Origin: Cellulosimicrobium cellulans
GTDB taxonomy: Bacteria; Actinomycetota; Actinomycetes; Actinomycetales; Cellulomonadaceae
Direction: 5' to 3'
Assembly: GCF_016921195.1 (NCBI RefSeq)
Contig: NZ_JAFGYF010000012.1
Span: 1-64,000 of the forward strand
Length of the DNA stretch: 64,000 bases
The notes below the pieces were generated by a model, which was not told the origin of the DNA, did no database searches, and worked only from the letters and a program-made list of their open reading frames with translations. Each line of letters begins with the position of its first letter. Position 1 is the stretch's first letter. Made by a program: the position numbers and the translations under genes. This document shows, piece after piece, positions 35,397-42,443 of the stretch.

Positions 35397-36706
35397 GAGG
35401 GCTCCTCCAGGTCGAAGCGGTCGGGGTCGAGCGTGAAGCCCAGGCCGGGGGCGTCGGGCGGGGTCGCGTGGCCGCCGTCGAACACGGGACCGCCGCGCAC
35501 GAGCAACGGCGCGGGGTCGTAGGGGTTGCCCGCGGGCGAGCGGTCGAACGTCTCGACGCCGATGCCCGCCGCTCCGCCCAGGTGCACGCTCACCTCGGGG
35601 TACACATGACTGGACACGACCTTCCCCCGCGCGGCCCACGCGCGCACGAGCGGGTCGGCGGCGGTGATGCCGCCGATCGCCACGACGTCGACGCGCGGCA
35701 CGTCGAGCGCGCCCCGCGCTTCGAGCCGGGCGAAGACCTCGGGGTCGGTGACCTCGTCACCGACGGAAAGCGGGAGCCCGGACGCGTCGCGCACGCGCGC
35801 GGCGCCGACGGCGTCCTCGGGGAGCAGCGGGTCCTCGAGCCACGCGAGCGCGGGCGCGCTCTCCCCCGCCGCACCCGTGACGCCCCACGCGTCGAGGTCC
35901 GCGAGCGCCTCGTCCGCGTCGCGCCAGCCGAAGCCCACGTCGACGACGACGCCGCTGCGCCCCGCGACGGTCGGCCGGCCCGTGACCTCGGGCAGCTCGG
36001 CGCGCAGGATCGCGAGCAGGTCGCGCATGAGGGCGCGGTCGGGCGACCGCGAGATCTTCAGCAGCGGCCACCCGGTGCGCGCGTGCGCGAGCACCTCGTC
36101 CGCGACGTCGCGCGCGGTCCGGCCCGGCGTCGGGTATGCCGCGACGAGGATCGCGGGGCGTGGCACAGCGGCGGCCGTCCCGGATGAGACGTCGCCGGGA
36201 CTCCCTGCGACGGCACGTGACGGAGCGCCCCTGTCGCCGCCGACACCGGGCTCCGCGGACCCCGCGAGGTCCGGGCCGTCGTCGAGCAGGGACCACACGG
36301 GACGACCGGCGAGGCGGCCCGCGAGGTCCCACAGCGCGACGTCGACCAGGCCGATCGCGCGCCGCACGAGGCCCACGCGGCCGACGATCGCGGACCCGCG
36401 CAGGGCCGCGTCCCAGACGGCGCCGACGCTCTGGCGTGCTGCAACGCCGTCGGACGCGACGACCTCCCGGCCCACCACGTGCGGGGCGACGAGCCGGTCC
36501 ACGAGCTCGGCCATGGGTGCCTCGCGCGTGAGCGCGTACGACTCCCCGGCGACGGTGCGGCCGTCGTCCGTCTCGGCGACGACGCGCACACCGACGTACT
36601 CGCGGCGCTCGACCGTCATCGCGCCGAGGCGCAGCGGCTGCGGCAGCGGGACGACCGTCGTCGCGGTGCGGACGGCGACGACGCGCGCGGCGGTCCCCAC
36701 GCTCAC
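35393..36706 (-). CDS. Enolase-superfamily acid-sugar dehydratase (mandelate racemase/fuconate dehydratase type)
   Basis: A 437-residue enzyme. The N-terminal capping domain is followed by a TIM barrel. Metal ligands appear as D256 (VVVDVGFGW), E291 (AWLEDPL) and E318 (SVGDEV). The base His of the MR subgroup is probably H367 (SSHVYPEVSVHL). At the second-strand position the usual KxK is K217-I-S (LLKISRS), so only one lysine remains and the His would be the main base. The expected reaction is dehydration of a sugar acid to its 2-keto-3-deoxy form. A 30-residue Gly/Ser/Ala-rich insertion lies near residues 145-180. GTG starts overlap stops at both ends. Confidence 0.85.
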   Translation of the reverse strand: MSVGTAARVVAVRTATTVVPLPQPLRLGAMTVERREYVGVRVVAETDDGRTVAGESYALTREAPMAELVDRLVAPHVVGREVVASDGVAARQSVGAVWDAALRGSAIVGRVGLVRRAIGLVDVALWDLAGRLAGRPVWSLLDDGPDLAGSAEPGVGGDRGAPSRAVAGSPGDVSSGTAAAVPRPAILVAAYPTPGRTARDVADEVLAHARTGWPLLKISRSPDRALMRDLLAILRAELPEVTGRPTVAGRSGVVVDVGFGWRDADEALADLDAWGVTGAAGESAPALAWLEDPLLPEDAVGAARVRDASGLPLSVGDEVTDPEVFARLEARGALDVPRVDVVAIGGITAADPLVRAWAARGKVVSSHVYPEVSVHLGGAAGIGVETFDRSPAGNPYDPAPLLVRGGPVFDGGHATPPDAPGLGFTLDPDRFDLEEPS

Positions 36707-37500
36707 TCCGGCTTCTTGGCGAGCGGTACGCCGTAGTCGACGAGGAAACCGCCGTCGACGTAGACGGTCTGCCCGACCATGTACGCGGCCTGGTCGGACA
36801 CGAGCCAGCTCACCGCGTTGCCGATCTCCTCCGGCTGGGCGAGCCGGCGGGCGGGGATGCGCGCGAGGATCGTCTCCTCCGAGAGCGTGCCCTGGGCGAC
36901 GCCCTGGCGGAAGACGCCCGTGTCGATGTACCCGGGGGCGACGGCGTTGACCCGCACTCCCCGCGCGGCCCACTCGGCGCCCGCGGTCGCGGTGAGCCCG
37001 ATGACGGCGGCCTTGGTCGTCGAGTAGGGCGCCCGGCCCGCGGAGCCGCGCGCCGAGACGGACGAGATGTTGACGACGGCGCCCCGGCCCGCCGCGAGCA
37101 TGTGGCGACCCGCGGCCTGGAGGCACGCGAAGACGCCGTGCAGGTTGACGTCCACGACGGCCGACCACTCGTCCCACGTGAGGTCCTCGAGCGCGCGGTG
37201 GCGCTGGATGCCCGCGTTGTTGACGAGCGCGTCGATCCCGCCGAACGCCGCGGCGAGGTCGTCGAACGCGGCGCGCACGGCGGCGTGGTCCGTGACGTCG
37301 AGCGGGGCCCAGACGAGCCCGGGCGCGTGGGGGACGGCGCCGAGGTCGAGCGCGGGCAGGTCGTGCTGCACGACGTCCGCGCACACGACCCGGAACCCGT
37401 CGGTCGCGAGGCGCTCGGCGACGGCGCGGCCGATGCCGGCCGCTCCCCCGGTGACGACGGCGAGCGGGACGCGCGGGGCGTCGGGGGCGGGGGTGGTCAC
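36703..37500 (-). CDS. Short-chain dehydrogenase (second in the operon)
   Basis: A 265-residue classical SDR. VVTGGAAGIGRAVAERL, NNAGIQ, S in NISSVSARG and Y159/K163 (YSTTK) are all present, and the C-terminus YVDGGFLVDYG is standard. Starts at GTG overlapping the stop of the ceramidase-like gene and ends overlapping the dehydratase start. It likely oxidises a sugar or 2-keto-3-deoxy-acid intermediate with NAD. Confidence 0.88.
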   Translation of the reverse strand: MTTPAPDAPRVPLAVVTGGAAGIGRAVAERLATDGFRVVCADVVQHDLPALDLGAVPHAPGLVWAPLDVTDHAAVRAAFDDLAAAFGGIDALVNNAGIQRHRALEDLTWDEWSAVVDVNLHGVFACLQAAGRHMLAAGRGAVVNISSVSARGSAGRAPYSTTKAAVIGLTATAGAEWAARGVRVNAVAPGYIDTGVFRQGVAQGTLSEETILARIPARRLAQPEEIGNAVSWLVSDQAAYMVGQTVYVDGGFLVDYGVPLAKKPE

Positions 37501-39173
37501 TGGTCCTCCTCGGGGACGGGACGGGTCGGGGACGCGGCGGGTGTGGGTGCGGCGGGTGTCGGTGCGGCGGGTCGTGCTGCGACGTCGCCGGCGGGCCAGG
37601 CGGCGGCGTCGGCGAGCACGTCGTCGACGACGGCGCACGCGTGCCGCTCCAGGCGTTCGAGCGAGCCCGGCGCGAGCGGCGACTGCCACGCCTGGTAGGC
37701 GCCGACGTCGTACGCCTCTTGCGTGGGCAGGTAGACGAAGCCGGGGCCGTTCGTGAGGTTCGCGACGACGACGGGCCGCGTCCCGGCGTGAGCGCGCACC
37801 GTGCGCTGGAGGCGCGAGTACGCCTCGCCCGGGTGCGCGACGAGCAGCGCCTCGCCGACGCGCCACACCCAGGTGGGGTGCTCCACGGTCGGGCCGGTGA
37901 CGTAGCCGTCGCGGAGGTTCCGCGCGCGGCGCAGGCGCTCCTCGCGCGAGCGCGGGTCGATGTCGGCCCACTCGGCCTCGAGCTCGTCCCACGTCGGGAG
38001 GTCGCGCAGGTCGAGCGTGACAGGCTCCGTCACGGCCGCGAGCGTCCGTGCGTCGGGCCGGGCGCCTGCGCCGGCGGCCGTGACCGCGTCGGGGAGCGCG
38101 GCCGACGGCGCGGGCTCCCACACGGCGAGCGGCGCACCGGACTCGACGACGTGGGTCAGCTCCAGCTCCGTGCCCGGCGGCGGGAGCTCGGCGAGCGCCG
38201 CGAGCACGGCGTGGCCGAGCGAGGAGCCGTGGCGGTCCGCGACGGCGGTGTCACCCGTGTACTGCTCGCGCGGCGCAAGCTCGCCCGACGCGCCCTGCAG
38301 GAACGCGACGGGGGCGCTTGTCTCCCGCTCGACGAGGTCGCGCATCGCGCCCACGTAGTCGGGCGAGACGAGCCGGTTTTGCCACGCGAGCGTCGTCGGG
38401 TGGCACGCGTAGTTGACGATCGTCGCGAGGGTGACGTCCTCGCGTACGGGCGCGGCGCCGTCGGGCCGCGTCTCCCCGGCGGGCGCCGAGCGTGCGGTGA
38501 GGCGCCCGACGACGACGGTGTCGTCCGCGGGGTCGGCGCCGGGCGAGCACGGGGTGCCGGCGTCGGGGTTGAAGCCGACGAGCGGCCGGGGCGACGTGCT
38601 CTCCGCAGCGGCTCCCGCGGTCGTGCCCGCGTCCCCGCCGGCGCAGCCGTCGAGCAGCGCCTCGCGGTTCGACGCGAGGCCGCAGCGGCCGGTCGTCCAC
38701 TCGAGGGTGGCGGGCCGGAGGGACCCGATCGCCTCCACGGCGGCGTCGGCCGCTGCGCGCGCGAGGTCGTCCAGGTAGGCGACGCCGCGGTCGCCGCCCG
38801 CGAGGTCGGCGTCGCCCGAGCACAGGACGGGCCCGGCGTGCGTGTGGGAGAGCGACACGAGCAGGCGCTCGACGGGCAGCCCGGTCGCGTCGAGGACGGT
38901 CGCGCGCAGGGTCGCCTCGTCGTCGACCCGGCGCCACCAGGTGCCGTCGATCGTGACGAGGACGAAGGGCTCGGCGACCCCGGGGTCGGAGCGCTCCTCC
39001 GCGAGCGCGACGGCGGTCAGCGTCATCGCGCGATGCGCGCCCTCGGAGACGTCCCAGTCCGCCGGGCCCCAGTTGCGCGCCCGGATGCCGGGGGCAGGCG
39101 TCACGTCGCGGACGGCGACGCCCGCCAGGCCGACGAACGCGGGGACGGGTGCCCGCGTGTGCAGGGCGACCAT
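37497..39173 (-). CDS. Neutral/alkaline ceramidase-like hydrolase, cytoplasmic form
   Basis: A 558-residue protein, ATG after GAGGAGG. Its N-terminal half resembles the neutral ceramidase N-terminal domain: AGVAVRDVTPAPG, then VSLSHTHAGP with the metal-binding His pair, SNREAL, and NYACHPTTLAWQN, which supplies another His. There is no signal peptide, unlike lipid ceramidases, and the C-terminal domain is short. Placed first in an operon with two SDRs and a sugar-acid dehydratase, and behind operator 3, it more likely removes an acyl or amide group from an imported sugar than acts on lipids. That is inference. True substrate unknown. Confidence 0.7.
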   Translation of the reverse strand: MVALHTRAPVPAFVGLAGVAVRDVTPAPGIRARNWGPADWDVSEGAHRAMTLTAVALAEERSDPGVAEPFVLVTIDGTWWRRVDDEATLRATVLDATGLPVERLLVSLSHTHAGPVLCSGDADLAGGDRGVAYLDDLARAAADAAVEAIGSLRPATLEWTTGRCGLASNREALLDGCAGGDAGTTAGAAAESTSPRPLVGFNPDAGTPCSPGADPADDTVVVGRLTARSAPAGETRPDGAAPVREDVTLATIVNYACHPTTLAWQNRLVSPDYVGAMRDLVERETSAPVAFLQGASGELAPREQYTGDTAVADRHGSSLGHAVLAALAELPPPGTELELTHVVESGAPLAVWEPAPSAALPDAVTAAGAGARPDARTLAAVTEPVTLDLRDLPTWDELEAEWADIDPRSREERLRRARNLRDGYVTGPTVEHPTWVWRVGEALLVAHPGEAYSRLQRTVRAHAGTRPVVVANLTNGPGFVYLPTQEAYDVGAYQAWQSPLAPGSLERLERHACAVVDDVLADAAAWPAGDVAARPAAPTPAAPTPAASPTRPVPEEDQ

Positions 39174-39202
39174 CGCACCTCCTCTGGGCTCGGGAGTGCC
39201 GA

Positions 39203-39212
39203 TGCTATAGCA
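39203..39212. promoter_or_regulatory. GntR operator 3, TGCTATAGCA
   Basis: A perfect palindrome 30 nt upstream of the ceramidase-like start, in the gap shared with the divergent GntR gene (start 39324). It overlaps the probable -10 box of the minus-strand operon and may also serve autoregulation. Confidence 0.8.
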
Positions 39213-39323
39213 TGTTGCTCGGTCGACACGCCCGACCAGGGACGGCGCCGTGGCCGCTATCCTTCGGGGCGTCCGACCGACGACGATCCGAGCCCGCCGC
39301 CCCCACGACACCACGGAGAAGCC

Positions 39324-40013
39324 ATGGCGCTCAAGAGCGTGCCGGACCAGAACGTCGCCGACCGCGTGACGGTCGAGCTGCGCGAGGCGATCTTCAGCGG
39401 CGACCTCGCGCCGGGCGAGCGGCTCGTCGAGCGCAAGCTCGCCGAGCGCCTCGGCACGAGCCACATCCCGGTGCGCGAAGCACTGACGCGCCTGACGCAG
39501 GAAGGCCTCGTCGAGCGGCTCCCCCACCGCGGCGCGCGCGTCGCCGCGCTCACGAGCCGCGACCTCGAGGAGATCTCGAGCCTGCGCACCCTGCTGGAGC
39601 AGTTCGCCGTCGTGCGGGTCCAGGACGCCTGGGACCCGGCGAAGGAGGCGAAGCTGCGCAAGACGGTCCAGCAGATGGTCCAGGCGGCGGAGAAGGGCAG
39701 CAACGCCCGCGTCTTCGAGCTCGACCGGCGCTTCCACGAGCAGCTCTGGGAGATGGCCGACCACCGCATGCTCATGACGCTCAACGCCCAGCTCCGCAGT
39801 CGCATCACCGGGTTCCTGCGCGCCGCGAACGCCGCGCTCGAGCCCGAGGCGCGCGTCGCGCACGCCCGCACCCACGAGCTCATCGTCGACGCCATCGCAG
39901 GCGGCGACCCCGCCGCGGCGCAGCGCGTCATGGCCGAGCACATCGGCGAGGCCGCCGCGCGCCTCGCGAGCCACACGGCCGACGAGACAGAGCCCGCCGC
40001 CGCGAACGGCTGA
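39324..40013 (+). CDS. GntR-family regulator, FadR/FCD subgroup
   Basis: A 229-residue regulator. The winged helix (residues about 8-75) reads RVTVELREAIFSGDLAPGERLVERKLAERLGTSHIPVREALTRLTQEGLVERLPHRGARVA, the GntR signature. The all-helical FCD domain follows, with likely metal ligands Asp and His in FELDRRFHEQL and two later His (THELIVDAI, AEHIGEAA). FCD regulators sense small acids and bind short palindromes of TNNTATANNA type; TGCTATAGCA fits. It lies in the middle of the seven sites found in the window and next to site 3, so it is the best candidate to control all of them. Confidence 0.9.
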   Translation: MALKSVPDQNVADRVTVELREAIFSGDLAPGERLVERKLAERLGTSHIPVREALTRLTQEGLVERLPHRGARVAALTSRDLEEISSLRTLLEQFAVVRVQDAWDPAKEAKLRKTVQQMVQAAEKGSNARVFELDRRFHEQLWEMADHRMLMTLNAQLRSRITGFLRAANAALEPEARVAHARTHELIVDAIAGGDPAAAQRVMAEHIGEAAARLASHTADETEPAAANG

Positions 40014-40074
40014 CCGCCGCCGCGTCCGCGCCGTGCTGCGACTCGCGCGAACCCGGGCCGCCTAGGGTCGCGGG

Positions 40075-40677
40075 ATGGACATCGTGCGCGCCGCCGAAGC
40101 GTTCGCCGCCTGGGCGCAGACGCATCCCCAGGACTTCGGCGAGTGGGAGGCCGACTACCCCGAGTGGCCCGCGGCGTACGACAGCGCTCGGGCCCTCCTC
40201 GACGACCGACCCTTCCCGGAGTGGAACGACCCGGAGAAGCAGTCCTTCCTCTCTCTGCTCGCGCGTGACAACGAGGTCGAGGACCTCGCGCACCTGCTCT
40301 CCGAGCACCCGACGACGCTGGTTTGCGTCGCCGAGCACGTCTGCGCCTCGCCGGAGTCCGCCGAGCCCCACGCACGGTGGCAGATCGCGGCATACCTCCC
40401 CGCTGCCGGGCCGGACGCGACCCCGTCGCTCCTGACGCTCGTGGCCGACGACGACGAATACGTCCGCCGTCGCGCACTGCTGTCGCTCGGCACGCTCCGG
40501 GCACCGGCCGCGGAACGGTGCGCCGTCGCCGCCTGGGAGTCCGGTCTCGAGTACCAGCGGATCGTCGCACTGCACGTCCTGCGCGAGGTGGGGTCACCCC
40601 GGTTCGAGACGTACGCGGCGCTCGCGGCGGACGACCCGCGCGTGCTCGTCCGACAGGCAGCCCAGCGGCCCGGCTGA
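40075..40677 (+). CDS. HEAT-repeat-like protein, function unknown
   Basis: A 200-residue soluble, mostly helical protein. The second half has alternating helices (ATPSLLTLVADDDEYVRRRALLSLGTLRAPAAERCAVAAW) typical of HEAT-like repeats, which bind other proteins. No catalytic motif is seen. It sits 61 nt behind the GntR gene and ends before a terminator hairpin, so it may be transcribed with the regulator, but its role in the cluster is unclear. Confidence 0.75.
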   Translation: MDIVRAAEAFAAWAQTHPQDFGEWEADYPEWPAAYDSARALLDDRPFPEWNDPEKQSFLSLLARDNEVEDLAHLLSEHPTTLVCVAEHVCASPESAEPHARWQIAAYLPAAGPDATPSLLTLVADDDEYVRRRALLSLGTLRAPAAERCAVAAWESGLEYQRIVALHVLREVGSPRFETYAALAADDPRVLVRQAAQRPG

Positions 40678-40694
40678 TCTCAGGCGAGCAGGAG

Positions 40695-40723
40695 CCCGGA
40701 TGGCGGCAGTGCCGCCATCCGGG
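40695..40723 (+). terminator. Terminator after the HEAT-like gene
   Basis: A perfect 13-bp stem (CCCGGATGGCGGC and complement) with loop AGT, 17 nt after the stop. Confidence 0.8.
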
Positions 40724-40796
40724 GGTCGTGCGCGCCCAGCCCGGCCCGCACGGTCCGTCGCGTCGCACGCCGACGGTCGTCCAGCGACCCTACTTT

Positions 40797-40806
40797 TGCT
40801 ATAGCA
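40797..40806. promoter_or_regulatory. GntR operator 4, TGCTATAGCA
   Basis: A perfect palindrome 34 nt upstream of the acetyltransferase start at 40841. TATAGC within it is correctly placed to be the -10 box. Confidence 0.75.
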
Positions 40807-40840
40807 TCCCGTCAACACCGGCTCGCGACCCTGGACGGCC

Positions 40841-41905
40841 ATGCACCTGCGCACCGCCACGCCCGACGACGTCCCCTCCCTCTACGCGCTGTGGGACCGC
40901 GCGTTCGACGCGCCGCTCATGGTGCCGGTCTATGAGACCGACGACGGTCGGCTCGACCGCACGCACATCGCCGTAGACCCGCTCGACGGCGGGGTCGTGG
41001 GCTCGGTGTACTGGACCCCGCGCGAGCTCGGCGGGCCCGACGGCGGCACCCTCCGGGCGGGCGGTGTCGCCAACGTCGCGACCGCCCCCGAGGCCCGTGG
41101 CCGGGGCCTCGTCCGCGCGCTGCTCGCGCGGGCCGTCGAGCAGATGGAGCAGGACGACGCGGACCTCGCGCTGCTGTTCACCGGCACGCCCGACGTCTAC
41201 CGGTCGAGCGGCTTCGAGACGTTCCACGTCCCGCTGCTGCGCGGCGCGCCCCGCCCGGTCGGCGACCCGGACCCCGGACACGACGACCTCGACGACGACG
41301 GGCTCCCGACGGACGCCGCGCCGTCGGACCGCGTGGGCGACGCCACCGTGCGGGTCCGCACCGACCGCCTGCCGGGCATCCCCTGGCGCGCGTGGTCCGT
41401 CGCGCTCCATTGGGAGCAGCTTGCCGTGCTGCACGACGCGTTCGACACCGTGACCGCCGGACCGCGCCCCCTCACCACCCGGCGCACCGGCGAGCACTGG
41501 GAGCACCGCATCCCGCTCTGGTACTCCGGCGCCGAGGTGTTCACCGCGCGGGCTACCGACGGGGAGGTCGTGGGCTATCTCGTCCTCGAGCCCGGGCCGG
41601 GCGTGCTGAAGGTCCGCGAGCTCGGCGTCGACCCGACGGCGGATCGCGCCAGCGAGGTCGTCGACGCCCTCGCGCGCACGACCCTCCAGCGCACGCGTCC
41701 CCACGCCTCCCCCGTGGTCGAGGTCCGCCTGCCCGCGCACGCTCTCACCGACCGCTTCGCCGCGGCAGTCCTCGACGCGCCGCTCGCCGGCACCGACTCG
41801 ACCGGGATGCTCCGGCCCGTCCGCGCGAGCGCCGACGTCGTCGCGCGCCTCCGCGGCACCGCCGCGGCCAGGGTGGGCTTCCACTGGCCTGGGGACTACC
41901 TCTGA
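40841..41905 (+). CDS. GNAT acetyltransferase, Eis-like two-domain form
   Basis: A 354-residue protein. The N-terminal GNAT domain carries VANVATAPEARGRGLVRALLARAVEQM, the acetyl-CoA loop. A second GNAT-like domain (about 150-290) and an SCP-like end fit the Eis family, whose members acetylate amines, including sugars and aminoglycosides. An Asp-rich insertion (DPDPGHDDLDDDG) lies near residue 145. The operator upstream puts it in the sugar regulon, so an amino- or acylated sugar substrate is conceivable. Confidence 0.75.
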   Translation: MHLRTATPDDVPSLYALWDRAFDAPLMVPVYETDDGRLDRTHIAVDPLDGGVVGSVYWTPRELGGPDGGTLRAGGVANVATAPEARGRGLVRALLARAVEQMEQDDADLALLFTGTPDVYRSSGFETFHVPLLRGAPRPVGDPDPGHDDLDDDGLPTDAAPSDRVGDATVRVRTDRLPGIPWRAWSVALHWEQLAVLHDAFDTVTAGPRPLTTRRTGEHWEHRIPLWYSGAEVFTARATDGEVVGYLVLEPGPGVLKVRELGVDPTADRASEVVDALARTTLQRTRPHASPVVEVRLPAHALTDRFAAAVLDAPLAGTDSTGMLRPVRASADVVARLRGTAAARVGFHWPGDYL

Positions 41906-42012
41906 CCAAGACCACGAACGCGGCACTACCACTCGGCGGGCCGCCCACCTGGGTCTCTGCTCACCTCAGGGGACCACCCGCGCTGCGGACCCGAACCCGC
42001 GCGCCGAGACCC

Positions 42013-42138
42013 GACCACGGTTCTACCTCGCGCGACCACGGTTCTACCTCGCGCCACCACGGTTCTACCTCGCGCGACCACGGTTCTACCTCGGGTGACC
42101 GCGGTTCTACCTCGGGTGACCGCGGTTCTATCTCGGCA
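42013..42138. repeat. Array B: six tandem 21-bp units
   Basis: Six direct 21-bp units with core GGTTCTACCTCG, in the same orientation as array A at 69-194. Units 1-2 start GACCACGG, unit 3 CACCACGG, unit 4 GACCACGG and units 5-6 GACCGCGG. As in array A the final unit alone reads CTATCTC. It lies in a 538-nt gap between the acetyltransferase gene and the beta-helix operon, 36 nt before operator 5. I see nothing else in 41906-42012. Confidence 0.95.
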
Positions 42139-42173
42139 TGGCCCGACATCAGGAACGGACGTCCGGACGCGCG

Positions 42174-42183
42174 TGCTATGGCA
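42174..42183. promoter_or_regulatory. GntR operator 5, TGCTATGGCA
   Basis: One base from the palindrome. It is the exact reverse complement of operator 6, 61 nt downstream. Confidence 0.6.
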
Positions 42184-42244
42184 TCTGATCGGGCGAGACG
42201 TTCCGTCTGACCTGCATGAATGTCTGCCACGCTGCCCTTGACGA

Positions 42245-42254
42245 TGCCATAGCA
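42245..42254. promoter_or_regulatory. GntR operator 6, TGCCATAGCA
   Basis: Exact reverse complement of operator 5. The pair lies upstream of the two beta-helix genes, about 190 nt before the first start, and could support looping between two dimers. Confidence 0.6.
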
Positions 42255-42443
42255 TCGGGCTAGTCTCCGAGGGTCCGGTTCACCGTCGCAACGACGCGCA
42301 CGAACCCGCTGACCCCGACCCAGCATCAGAACCGCACGACCCCCGCAGCACCGCTCCCCCGGAAGACCCCGCAGCCCCGGGCCGCCGGAGCCATCGCGTC
42401 GCCCGCCCGCACGGCGTCCTCCGACGTCACGAAGGGTGCCCCG

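Noticed and set aside
29004-37500. Naming the pathway as L-fucose or L-rhamnose degradation
   Set aside because: The enzyme classes match, but each family is broad and the sequence alone does not fix the sugar. I keep it as an analogy only.
41926-42255. Minus-strand frame over array B with GRTVVAR repeats
   Set aside because: Same reason as for array A; coding is explained by the repeat alone.
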